Part shown: positions 21,325-34,169 of the stretch, one piece after another
Position numbering within the stretch: position 1 is the first letter of the stretch
Layout: every line of letters begins with the position of its first letter
Source: Rhodamnia argentea
Lineage: Eukaryota; Streptophyta; Magnoliopsida; Myrtales; Myrtaceae
Length of the DNA: 64,000 bases
Assembly (NCBI RefSeq): GCF_020921035.1
Contig: NC_063156.1
Span: 29,250,283-29,314,282, forward strand
Reading direction: 5' to 3'
Made by a program: the position numbers and the translations under genes
The notes under the pieces: model-generated
Told to the model about the DNA's origin: nothing
The model's input: the letters and a program-made list of their open reading frames with translations, nothing else
The model's database searches: none

Positions 21325-22589
21325 TATTAAACTAACGTTTAGCCGTTTTCACCGTGCCGGATCGAACATGAACCGCATCCATGGTTGAGGTTCTCTTGTC
21401 ATAAGATGACCCGAGTCTCGGCAAGAATTGAATGTTCATTCTCCGTGGGGCTTATGATTTCTGTGTTGGTTAATCCCTTCAGGCGTGGAAGTGATGAGTA
21501 CCCGTCACATTACGCTGCTCCAATTCTACAAGCAAACGTTTCGATTTGACTGATTAGTCCAATCGTAACGATTCCCTGCATTACTGGATCCAGAATCTCT
21601 TCAGTTCTCTTCTTTAATCAGCATTAGGAATCTCCGCAACCTGCGTGGATCAACGCATATTAGAAAAAATTGTAAAAAAAAAAAAAAAGAATAGCATTGA
21701 ATAAGAAACGACATAATAACTCACACACCTTATCCTTGCACGTAACATGATCATCCTCAACTATTCCCGCATGAAAATCATTCGCTTTCTTAAGCCGTAC
21801 GGGTTGCAGTTGCATGATCACTAATACCCTAATTAGCTCCATGGTGACTAGTTTATCCGCCGGAGAAGAGTCGATTAATCACATCGGGGAGAAAATAAAA
21901 ATGGTGATCCTCTGATGCTAAGACACGCGCGATACTCCTAGATTAGCTTCAAATCGTATGACCTAACTCGACCTGAGATGTATTATTGTGCACGCCAAAT
22001 ATATGTTTGAATTGACGTGTTGGATTCGGATCCAATATTGAACAAGACCCGTTTGTTTAAAGCGTTCATCTTTATCATGTCCATGTCGTATCATTTGGTA
22101 TATTAATCAGCATCTTTTTTAAGGATTAGCATCCTGAAGATAGAATTACCTGCGCATAACAAAATCCTCCAAAAAAAAAAAAAAACACTGCACTTCACAC
22201 CCAAAAAAGCAAAGAGGTTCCGGTTGAAAGACGAGGGAGGTTACGCAAGCCTTTGATGTCCCACTTCCGCCCTCCTTTATCGTCCCTCGTCTTCTGTGTT
22301 TTTCTCGTGCGTGGTCAACGTGATCGCGTGTTCGGCATGCAAAGATGGATGCAACGTTCATCAGCATTCGCCATTTTAGTTCTCCTTCTGGTGTTCACTG
22401 GCTGTTGAACGAGACTGCAAAGTTATGCAGATTACTCCTGAACTGGGCTTGCTTGTGCGCATCAACCTCGTCTATTTTAGTAATGGATGTCGGCTTGTGA
22501 TTGTTGATGCCCGTAAGGAACTCGTGACTTCTTCGGTTATCGTCCCTTGCTATCTTCTCGTATCTCCATCGTTTTCCTTTTCGTTCCTC
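21325..22589. other. intergenic upstream of the KDEL protease
   Basis: No recognised gene. Includes the promoter of the downstream protease at its right end, and an A15 tract near 21676. Confidence 0.4.
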
Positions 22590-22597
22590 TATATAAA
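22590..22597 (+). promoter_or_regulatory. TATA box of the KDEL cysteine endopeptidase gene
   Basis: TATATAAA stands 82 bases before the ATG at 22679, a normal distance for a plant promoter with a leader of about 50 nt. Confidence 0.75.
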
Positions 22598-22678
22598 CCA
22601 CGATTAGACTCCTACGGATTCCTCACATCGTTCACACCATTAACGTTGCGTTTGAGTTCGAGCTGTGTCCGATACGAA

Positions 22679-24246
<1,568 letters not shown>

Positions 24247-24608
24247 GCAATGGCTCAACATTGACTAGTGAAGTGGGCATGTCCTGTGTCCACATAGACC
24301 CAAATAATGTCTGCTCCCCGATGATTCCATAATGCATGTTTATAAGGGTCTCTTAGGCAGCGAGATAAATTGGTCTTTCCTAAAATTGTTACTATTCGAG
24401 TGGTGCAAGATCTTCAATGATTCAATCCTTCTGTCCGAGCACATCTGCATAACGCACCTTCATCTATGTCGATGGAGAAAAAATCCCAATACACAAGTGA
24501 CGACTACCGCATCGGCCAATCAATCAAAGAGTCGATAGCACGAAATCTGAAGAGGAAAGACTTTGACTACCGCACGGTTTATGAGCGATAATGATCTGCA
24601 CCTTCTAA

Positions 24609-24879
24609 GGGCGCTCATGGCAACGCTTATGCTCTAGAAATCAACTTCTAATAAATAGTTGATTTTTTCACTTCTGCTTCTGAGCAAAAGTTGATTTTTT
24701 TTTACTTTTGGAGAGAAGTAAATTTTCTTTACTTCTTCAAATGGCTCTAAAACTATTTCTAGCCTAAAAAAAATTTACTCTAGAAATAGAAAAATGAAGT
24801 TGTGTTATCAAATGGATTCCTACCCTATAAGTGCTTTTGGAGCGAAAATTCTACCTAAGAAGTGTTGTCATGCGCATCC
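24609..24879. mobile_element. PIF/Harbinger-like MITE, copy A (TAA duplication)
   Basis: The 271-bp element starts GGGCGCTCATGGCAACGCTT and the other end on the minus strand starts GGATGCGCATGACAACACTT, 15 of 20 positions alike. A TAA target duplication lies at 24606-24608 and 24880-24882. The interior has no coding potential and is homologous, in opposite orientation, to copy B at 36985. Confidence 0.8.
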
Positions 24880-24882
24880 TAA

Positions 24883-26834
24883 ACTTCCATAAGCTGACGA
24901 CTCGCTTCAAACCCGCAATACCCCGATGGAAATACTGATCATTGGCTTCGACTTCATAAGACTATCTTATCTACATAGCCCACAAGCTGGCCAAGTATGC
25001 CACTTCCATTAGAAGTCAGGTACCCAACAGAAAGGCCTATTAAGAGAGCCCATGATAACCCCGTCCGTACGTAACCGAGCACGGTCCCTCAGCCGGGAAG
25101 TTCCCTTCGATCCATCCGCAGCAGATGAGGGTCCATCAAATCCGAGCTGCACAAATTGACCTTCTGATTCTTACCTCCTGCCATGCCTAATCAACGGACT
25201 TTCTACAGCAAAGAATCAAGCATGAGAGACCACCCAAAGACGCCCACTCCATCATTACATTTAAGAAAGCGTGGAAACTCCTGAGCATGGATCAACCACA
25301 GAGAGTAAGTGATTCATGGGTCATCATTGGGACGGGCACCGAACACACATGTGGGTCTTTTCTGTGTCCGGTTGGTTCGTTGAAACATTTCGGTTTCATC
25401 GTCTCTTCTTTTCTGCCTAGGATGCTTCTTAGAGCCCCCCCACTATTGCAACAAAGAGAGGGTCTTTTGCTGCTCATGTTGGGGCTGCAATGAAAGCCGG
25501 AGCAAGTGGGCAGAAGAATCAAGAAGATGGAGGGAGGGATGGCCTGCAATTGTCTGTTTGGATCCACATGAGTCTATGGCCTAGCAGTAAGATCACTAAC
25601 AATTGTTCTTGAATGAACTTTCTCCCTCAAAAGCTAAAAGGAAAACGGTCCTAAACCGATAAATTTGACTACCGATGACCCGGCACAAAGTAGTCCGCCG
25701 AGGATTACCCACGACAAAAATGAAGATTCTGAGGTGTGGATCTGTCGGATAAAGAGCACTTTGAATGATGAAAAAGCTCGAGGAAATATCTCCGGAGGCA
25801 GGGACGGTAGGGACTCAAAAGATGCCTTTGTCACCACACCATGCCCATTATTAACTTTATGGTCGCGCTCTAAAAGCAGTCAAGCACAATTCAAAGGATG
25901 ATAAGTCTCGATAATCTTATGGGAATGCATGCAGATTCTTAAGATGAAAGCTCAACTCTTTAGGATCATCAGTGCATCAGAAACGGAAAAAGAAAAGTTC
26001 TTTAGAATTAACAAGGCTCGATGCGCATTGTGAGAAACTCGATGGAATTTTGCTACTTGCCTATGTGACACATCTTGATAATTACGATCTTAGCTATAGA
26101 AAAAGATCGCTCGACTCGCCATCTTTCTTTTGTATCGATTAACTTGAAGTCGAAGATATTAACTCTGGCTACTGTAATACTTCAGTCAAGCACATCTAGG
26201 ATTTTATAGTCATTTCTCCAATGGTGCAGGACGTCAAACAATTAGGTAACCTGTTACAGTTAGATCACCCACCTCATACTTTCGGAGTCTCCTTGAAATT
26301 CACAGCATCAAATTGATTATGTCCTAACGGCTTCAATTTTAAGAGAGACGCTTCACCAACATTTTGTTTTCTTGCGGTCCCACCAGTCTCAGAATTTTCC
26401 AGAGCAAGAACAGAGAACGACACATTTTTAAGGTGCGAAGCATACCTTTCAACACTACAAGCAAATGTGAGGAAAGTAAGACGAGGACAACTTCATGTTT
26501 GTCACAAAATCACCACAAGTAGCAGCATACGTGATAACTGACAATTTCCAAATACTACATTTCGGGCAATTTTCTTTGCTGAATCCCCATTTGCCCATCG
26601 AAAACTATGAACATCAAAAGACTATACGTTTCGGGTAGTAAGAAGACCCTTATAGATAACTTGCATCCGCATCAACTTGAATATCTATGATTATATTACA
26701 GGCAACAGTTCCAGCCTACTATCCGAGCAAGTGTTGAGAGCGCATTTATGGACTTGATCTGGTAATAAGCTGCAAAAAAGGTGCTGGCTGATGACCAGTT
26801 TTTCCATTTTCACACGCCGGCGACTAGGGAGATG
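24883..26834. other. intergenic between the KDEL protease and BT genes
   Basis: Roughly 2 kb without a recognisable exon on either strand. The right end should contain the 3' UTR of the minus-strand BT gene. Confidence 0.5.
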
Positions 26835-29640
26835 CTAATGGCTGGCGATTGGTGACAGTCTCATGCTTCTAATGTCGCAATCGCGTACTTCCTCTCTCGG
26901 TTCCTCTGCTCTCTTCCGTTTGGGCTGAGACAAGGAGGATAGGACCTTCGCGGAGATGACTTTCTTCGCCAGCAGCTTCCAACGGGCGTCGTCTTTCCTC
27001 TTCTCCTGATGCATTCGCAATTTGAATTGCCTGTTAAAAATCACCAAGGCAGCAGACATGAATTAGTGATCCTCATGATTCATCCCACAGCTGTTGCAGT
27101 TGATAATGTCCCCGTGATTCCAAAGTTCCAAGAACGTGATGAATTCAAGAAATAGTCCCAATCTGACCACGCAATGATACAATCCCACTCAAAGAGTCCC
27201 TTTTCTTGCAGGGAGCATGTGCAACATAGTGAAATGCCAATGACAATTGACTGATGGGTTCGTTAGGGCGTGTTGCGTCGTGTTGTATCGTGTCACGTCA
27301 CTAGAGGTGTCTTATATAGCGACCAGCCACTTAGGAACAAACGATGGAAACATCCAGAGAATATCAACCTAGCCTGCTTAGAAAAGTCTAGATGAGGTGG
27401 CAATCAATTTAGTCTCTGCTTATCGTTCATATCTGGATTTGACATTAAAAATAATTATGGTAGAGTTCCAACTGATTTTCCAGTTTAGAAAGCAACTCGA
27501 GTTTACAAACCATTAATTTAATCAACAGAAATTTGATGTTTGGCAGCACACACGATTCGATATGAATACGAAAAATCATATTTGGGAGGTAAACACGACG
27601 CAGCCAGCCCTTTTCAATTACCTGCAAAGGGGAACCCGGCAAGAATCGAGCTGGTCACAGATCGAAGAGTGCAATCTGAGAAGCTGCCACATCCGCTTGC
27701 ATCTTGAGCAACCTCCACCGACCCGCTTCTCGCAAGTCGCGAAATGCTTAATCGAGAGCTGGATGCCGCAGCAGATGGCGAACTTGCCGCACGGGTCCTT
27801 GTTCCTCACCAGCTCGGCGTCGCACGGCCCGACGCTCGTGCAGCCTTCCGTGCATATATGCTCTAAGCACTCCATGGCCTCGCTCAGCTCCAGATACAGG
27901 CTCTGGTCCTCCTTGTTCCTCGTCCTCTTCTTCTTCCTCTGTTTTTACAGTCAATTCATTCAAGCTTGAGAAACAGTTAAAAACATTTTCACTTGAGAAT
28001 TGTACCGTTCGTTAATCTTCGCAAGCTATGGTCAAAATCAAAATCACTTTTTTTTTTTTATTTCTTTCTTGGTTGTCCCGCAAATATAACCCCAGAAGCA
28101 AGGAAAGTTAAATTGACAAGAAAAGCCCGTGGAAAATGATGACCTATGAATTGCTTGCTTCTGCCTAGGAGAACAAAAGTAAGGAAGGAAACGAATATAA
28201 TAACACAGTCAACACTTGGAATAATCTTCTAGCATGTGACATAATGCAATTTTTTCCACCAACTTGCTATTCGAAACGTGCCTAATCAAAACTCTTTCCT
28301 AGTATTACTTGTTGTCCAAGTTCTCCGAAACGAAAAATTGATTGTCAAACTGCAATTTCTTATTCGTAATCTTTTACGAAGCAAGGCTAATCGCTTTTTT
28401 AATTGATCCCAACACGTGAATCTCGACCGAGCGTACGACCGCTCCGTCAAATTCAACCTCGCACATACGGCTTGAGCTTGTGTGAGTACGTACCGATTCG
28501 GCCTCGTCCATGAACTGCAAGATCTGGAGCTCGAGCCACGGGTCGTGGTTCTGCAGGAACTTCCAGCCCTCGGTCGCCTCCACAGACTTGAAATGGGCGT
28601 GGACCAGCTTCAGGCACTTGAGGTAGAGGTCGGGCGCGTCGCACAGCCTCGCCAGCTGGAGCACGTCCACCACGTTCTCGGCCGTCAGCCGCCGGATCAG
28701 CGCCCTGGTGCACCGCTGCTTCAGCTGCGGGACCAGGTACACGTGCGACAGCGCCAGCAGGTGGATCCCGTACTTCTCCATCTGGTCCTCCGTGCACCTG
28801 CACCGCAAGGGGGCATCCTCGTCATTTGATGAACACAGCCGATGCATTTTAACTCTGCCTGACCATTTCTCCGACAATGTACTCCCGTGGTGAACGTGTA
28901 AAGATGCTATGGCAGTTATTTTAGTGAAGCTTGTGGGGATTGCTCTTTTAAGTGGCAGCGACACTTTAGGCGTGATCATAGGACAATAATTAATTTGGAT
29001 AACCCGTCTATTCCGAAAGGGAAAAATATTGCCCCAGTAAATTTCACGTGATCATGGACAAGGGCAAGGGAATGAAAGATGCAAGAACCAAACCTTGAGG
29101 AATAGAGGAATCCGACGAAAGCCAAGACGGCGTCGCAGGGGACGCCGAGGATCGGTATGACCCGCTCGGAGCTCCGGTGCTTCCGAGGCTGGTCTATGAT
29201 GTTCTCCAGTACCGGCGACACGGACGCCTTCAATTTCAAATCCACCAAAACAAGAACATACGAAAGACCGATAAGCACCCAGTATTTTTCGAAAAACCAT
29301 GAGAAGAATCAACTGAATTTCTCGTTCGTCAGGGTCAGGAGTAACTCGAACAAACATAGATTGAAGAAGACAGATGGGTTTTCAGATTTTCCTATATGTG
29401 GTGAAATACCAAGTAAAAAGCAGAGGCTCCCTCTCTGTTTCCTTAAATTACCAGAATGCCAGAGTGGGCGGGGATGCGAAGGCCGCCGGAGGTAAGGATC
29501 CAAACGTCGGACTCGGGGAGTTCTCGGCCAAACGGGTTCACCCCTTCCGTCAGCGAAGAGTGTCCGTACACTTCGCCGTAGAGGTTCGCCGGCGGCGATG
29601 CGGCGGCGGCGGGTGCTGCGTCAGCGCAGGAGCCCTCCAT
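26835..29640 (-). CDS. BT: BTB/POZ-TAZ domain protein (BT1/BT2 type), five exons
   Basis: Minus-strand exons, in transcript order: 29640-29452, 29227-29094, 28797-28494, 27938-27622, 27030-26835, giving 379 residues, close to family length. The BTB domain runs from about residue 40 (ESDVWILTSGGLRIPAHSGIL) through VSPVLENIIDQP and FVGFLYSSRC; a BACK-like region follows (KYGIHLLALSHVYLVPQLKQ). The TAZ zinc finger is in exon 4, with Cys/His residues in ECLEHICTEGCTSVGPCD, KFAICCGIQLSIKHFATCEK and GGCSRCKRMWQLLRLHSSIC. The basic tail (FKLRMHQEKRKDDARWKLL) matches the calmodulin-binding C terminus. BT proteins are scaffolds for CUL3 ubiquitin ligases and respond to auxin, nitrate and sugar; BT2 also acts in TAC1-driven telomerase activation and gametophyte development (family knowledge). 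By position next to the KDEL protease it corresponds best to BT2. Confidence 0.95.
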
Positions 29641-30022
29641 GTGCGCACAGAGAGAAAGAGAGAGAAGAAACGGAAGTCGCGTTGTTGGGGGAGATTACGT
29701 GAGACGAGAGGGAGGTCCGAACGCGGTGGGGGAGTCCATGAATTTATAGACAAAACGAAGAGGAAAGAAAAGGAAGGAAGAATCTTTCGGGGGACGGGAC
29801 AGCGAAATGACGACGTGGAGAGGACTGTAGCAGCAGCCGAGGAGAAAGACGGTGGGCTTTCTCACTGCAAGTTTTCATTGGCTAATCTACCGTTAAAATA
29901 AATCCCCGGAGGTGATCCAACCAATCAATTAGTTCGCGGACGAGGATGTCCCAAATATCGTTTTTCCTCGTTTTCTCCGGTAGTGACATTACGTCCTTGC
30001 CCGCGTCTTTTCAATACGTATA
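29641..30022. promoter_or_regulatory. upstream region of the BT gene
   Basis: GA/AG-rich plus-strand sequence (CT-rich in the BT leader) directly upstream of the BT start at 29640. No confident TATA box was found. Confidence 0.4.
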
Positions 30023-30504
30023 GGGCGCAAATCTTATCCATTCTATTTCAATTTCTAATTGATGAACGAATTTTTGAGTAAATAAATATACTTGATAATA
30101 ACACAAAATTTTTATTCCAAATTCGTTCGATAACAATATGAAATTTCTAAAATTGCCAAGACCGGCGATAGGCAACTAGGGGCCGGCGATCGCCCTGCCG
30201 ATAGATTGGCGATCAACGAATCGGTGAACGACGAATCGGCAGACCAATGGCTAGCAGACCTATGAGCGGTGACCGGTGGCCTACGAACGACGGACAAGCG
30301 ATCGGGACGCGAAAGAGAGGGAGGGAATGATGAAAAAAATTCTTATTTCTCATATCTATTCTAAGAAGTTGAAAATTTTTAACTTTTCATTTATGTTCCA
30401 AACCTATTTCTGGAATAAATTTTTGTTCCATATATAGAAAAATGAAATTTCTAGAACTGATTTGGAAGCGAAATAGAGAAATAAAAAGGTTATCATTGGC
30501 ACCC
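30023..30504. mobile_element. PIF/Harbinger-like MITE, different subfamily
   Basis: The ends GGGCGCAAATCTTATCC and, on the minus strand, GGGTGCCAATGATAACC form weak inverted repeats about 480 bp apart, with ATA on the left and TTA on the right as a possible mutated TWA duplication. The interior contains GC-rich GGCGATCG repeats between AT-rich arms. Confidence 0.5.
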
Positions 30505-31197
30505 TTAAGGAAATGTGTTGTTGCTTCCTTACCGAAAGCAGACCATGGAGTGCCCTCGAGAAAAACCAAGAGCGCCTCGAGTCTTTCGTACTCGGAACAT
30601 CCGTGTATACGTTCTTCGACAAAGTACGTGGATGACCTCAAGGAAAGTACCGCGTACCGTCTCGTCGACTTCGTATCCGTATAATGCTACTTCGAATCCC
30701 TCGCTTTTGGAACCTCCAATTTGCACATCGAATTTCGTTGCCGAACTTCGAGTCTCGCCGGATCGTTACTTGTCTTTGGCGGTAATTCCTCTCGTTTGTT
30801 TACCGATGAGGGGGTAAATTTGATGGCTTGGGTTAGTGCCTGGCGTAAAATTGAGATTTTAAAAGTTCAGGATGCCAAATAGTATGCGAATGAATTAAAT
30901 GGGAGAAAGGGGCGTGAGAATTTCTCATCATACTTTGTTTTACATTATTCAAACGGTACGAGTATTGGGAGTGAAAATAGGTCTAGGTAAGAATCGAGAC
31001 CAAATGGAACCGGCTATAGGAATAGATCCGGTTCTAGATTCCCACAGTTATTGGTCCGGTAAAAAAAATGTAGACGCAGTATTATGCGGTTTGGTTCTCG
31101 ATTCCCGGGTAAGAACCAAACCATATATAGAGAATCAAATAATCCCGATTAAAAAATAAAGAACCTTTTTATGTAAAACTTCTTATTGTTTAGTTTA
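30505..31197. other. intergenic, no recognised gene
   Basis: No exon series is supported. The part at about 30955-31130 has GGTTC/GAACC-rich wording similar to the interior of the hAT-type element at 12549 and could be an old relative, but I could not define its ends. Confidence 0.3.
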
Positions 31198-31655
31198 GGG
31201 CTAATACCGCGAAAAACACCAAACCGGTACAAATGTGATAAATTTACCTCAAATTATTTTTTTTCACCATAAAAAATAATAAACCGATACACATTTGACA
31301 AATTTACTTGTGACAAATTTACCCTTTGTTAATTTTCGTTAAATTTTATCGTTAAATTGCTGAGTTGGATGACACGTGGCAAGTGCCGGATGTACATGTT
31401 TGGGATTTTTACCCTCTATTTGTCACAAGTGTATCAATTTGAGATTTTTCGTGATACTAATCCAATTTAAATGAAACTAATGAAGGGTAAATTTGTCACA
31501 TGCGTATCGGTTTAAAATTTTTAGTGGTCAAAATAATTAGTTTGACGTAAATTTATCATCAATGTATCAATTTGAAATTTTTGGTGATCAAAAAAATAGT
31601 TTGAGATAAATTTATCACGGGTATACCACTTTTAAATTTGTCGTGATATTAACCC
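31198..31655. mobile_element. TIR MITE with GGG(C/T)TAATA ends
   Basis: The 458-bp element starts GGGCTAATACCGCG; its right end on the minus strand starts GGGTTAATATCACG. The arms continue with matching GTGATAAATTTA(C/T)CTCAAA text over about 80 bp. TTTA lies on both sides (31194-31197 and 31656-31659). The phrase AAATTT(A/G)TCAC...GTATC is repeated several times inside. No coding capacity. Confidence 0.7.
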
Positions 31656-31668
31656 TTTATTTTATTAT

Positions 31669-32083
31669 ATGTGTTCATTTTTTTGGATCAGTACTATTAA
31701 CAAATGAGGATTTTTATTTTTGCGCTCATTTTCTTTTGCTTTACTAAAAACGAAACAAAAAAGAGGAAGCAAAAAATGAAACAAAAGAAAAAGGAATTGA
31801 TCGGTTATATGTGTTCATCTTTATGGATCGTTACTATTAGCAACTGAGGATTTTTTATTTTGCGTTCACTTTTCTTTTTGCTTTACTAAAAACTTAAACA
31901 AAAAAAAAAGAAAGAAAGAGGAAGCAAAAAAAAAAACAAAAGAAAAAGAAATTGATCGGTTATACGTGTTCATTTTTACGGATTTTTATTTTTGCGTTCA
32001 CTTTCTTTTTGCTTTACTAAAAACAAAACAAAAGAAAGAAAGCAAAAAAATTAAACAAAAGAAAATGAAATTGATTGGTTTTC
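31669..32083. repeat. three-copy tandem repeat, unit about 120-155 bp
   Basis: Units begin near 31669, 31806 and 31961 with TAT(A/G)(T/C)GTGTTCAT. Each continues with GATTTTTATTTTTGCG-type text, a TTTGCTTTACTAAAAAC core and an A-rich AACAAAAGAAAA tail ending GAATTGATCGG or similar. Copies differ mainly in A-run length. Confidence 0.8.
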
Positions 32084-32619
32084 GGACGGACTTTAGGAGT
32101 AATGATTTCAAATTTCAAGATATGTACGGTAAATTCCAAATTCTAAAAATGGAGAAATCGATTTTGACGGTATAGAACCGCTCACCATTTTTTGCGGTAG
32201 AAATGAATATTGTCGAGTACCAAATTACCAATGCCTTTTCAAGAAAAGCCTCCGAGTTTCACCGATGCAGAGCAAACGGTCTCCACCAAAAGGGTAGGCC
32301 CGCCGTCTTTTTCCATCCGTACTGGCATGCTGGGTTGCGAAACTAGAATGATATGCAAAGCCATGCGAGTGAGCATAATGAACGTACATTACTATCATCT
32401 CCCCCCCGTCGGCAAACCCTAAATCGAGAAAAAGACACGTTTCTTTCCTTCATTTCAAGGAATGTCGATGAATTTTTACATCTCAAAATTCAAATGAAAT
32501 CTTTTTAAGGTCTTTGCTTAGGATCGTTCAATAACAAATATTTCTTTATTACGATAACTATATATTATACTTTTAAAATTCGTTCAAAGTGAAAATAATA
32601 AGAACAAGAAAAGCAGCTA

Positions 32620-34165
32620 CCATTCAAAAAGATTGTTTTTTCCATTTGGGGTTCCGATGCCGAAAATTCTTGTCTGTGGTACATGCTTCGTCAACTACCG
32701 AGCTCGGATCTGGTCTCCGTTTCTGCAAGATAGTGCAATTTCGGGCCAGCCAAATTCTCCGCAGGACCCCGACTATGAGCTCAGCTGAAGGTATATTTGT
32801 TTTCTGTATGGTGACGTCCAGGACCCATTTGTCCATTGCAAAAATTCCATACCTTAACGTCTGAATTTGCAATCTATGGTCCGACCAAGCCATTTTGGTC
32901 CAGTCGCGAAGCAGAAATAAGTGCTCTAGAGTTTCTCGGACTTGTTGGCAGACGGGCAAAGGGGATCGGGTGCGATTTTCCTCTTGTGCAAGTTCTCACG
33001 AGTTGGTAAGCTATTATGGCACGCACTCCATAGAAAGAATTTAGTATTTGCCATCGTATTAAGATTCCATATGTTCTGCCAGAGGAATTTGGGTATGTGG
33101 TAGTAGGTCGAGGCTTGGCTATGGTTCTACTGATGTGCAAATGATTGCATGTTGTTGTAGGCCCCTTTTAACTGTATAGATGCCTGTTTTCTTACCAGTC
33201 CACACCATCGTGTCCTCTATCGGGCTACTGCTCAACGTATGACCTTTGATTTCCTCAATTATTTGCTCGCTAAAAATGGAGTTCAGCTTCTGTTCGTCCC
33301 AACGCCGTTCTCCCCGAAGCAAATAATTCTTCTACCCTTTGAGAATCTCCTATGTTGGCTGGCCCTCCTATTACTCCTTGGGGCAACCATTTCTCCTCTC
33401 TAATGTTGATTGATTTCCCATTGCCAGTGGCCCACCTAATTGATGGATAAACTGTTTCTCTCTCCTATTTTTAGGCTTTGCTAGCCCCATGAGGGTCGAG
33501 AGCCTTTGTTAGCATTCCAAAAACTTACTCTCGGGGAAGTGGAGTCCTTTGATTATTTTACTTCACGAGGTTGAGGGGGACTGAATTAGTCTCCAAGCCT
33601 ACTTTCCTAGCATGGCTTTGTTGAAATTCAAAAGATCTCTAAACCCGAGCCCCCCACCCCCTTTTTCCATTTTCTTTAGTTTGAGTTTCTCCCATCTCTT
33701 CCAATGGATGTCTGCCTTTGATTCGCATTGTTTCCACCAAAAGGAAGCTATCGTTCACTCCACCGCCCTACAAATTGAGTTTGGAATTTTAAAGATTGAC
33801 ATTGCATATTGGGGAATTGCTTGCACCCCGGACTTTATTAAGGTTTCCTTCCCGGCTGTAGATATAAGCCTCACTTCCATCATTCTAGTTTCATATTGAC
33901 CCTTGTCAAGATCCAGGAAAACACTTGGTTCTTTGAACTCCCCCAATCGAATGAGATGCCTAGATACTTCCCTATCTTGTCTATCACCAGTACCCTTAAA
34001 TTCATCTGCCATATTTTTTCGTAGGTTTGGTGGACAGTCATTGTTGAAGTAAATTTCCGACTTGACCCCGTCGCATAACAATACCGGTACCTTCAAAAAG
34101 AGTGTCGAGATATCTCGCATTGCTCTAATCTCAACTCTGGAGTTTATATACTCCGTATATACATG
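32620..34165 (-). mobile_element. decayed L1-type LINE fragment (reverse transcriptase 3' part to RNase H-like end)
   Basis: Minus-strand pieces in family order. Near 34060-33757 are SEIYF, CPPNLRKNMADEFK, and VRLISTAGKETLIKS with QAIPQYAMSIFKIPNSICRAVE, from the distal reverse-transcriptase domain of plant LINEs. Near 33320-33120 is EIKGHTLSSSPIEDTMVWTG. Near 32960-32624 come the zf-RVT/terminal segment VCQQVRETLEHLFLLRDW and RRIWLARNCTILQKRRPDPS. Frames change several times and stops interrupt it, so it is inactive. The 5' part (ORF1, endonuclease, catalytic RT) is absent. No poly-A tail or target duplication was identified. Confidence 0.8.
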
Positions 34166-34169
34166 CAAT

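Noticed and set aside
28482-28829. Long open frame on the plus strand opposite BT exon 3
   Set aside because: It is the complement of conserved BT coding sequence with high GC at third positions; no family resemblance of its own.
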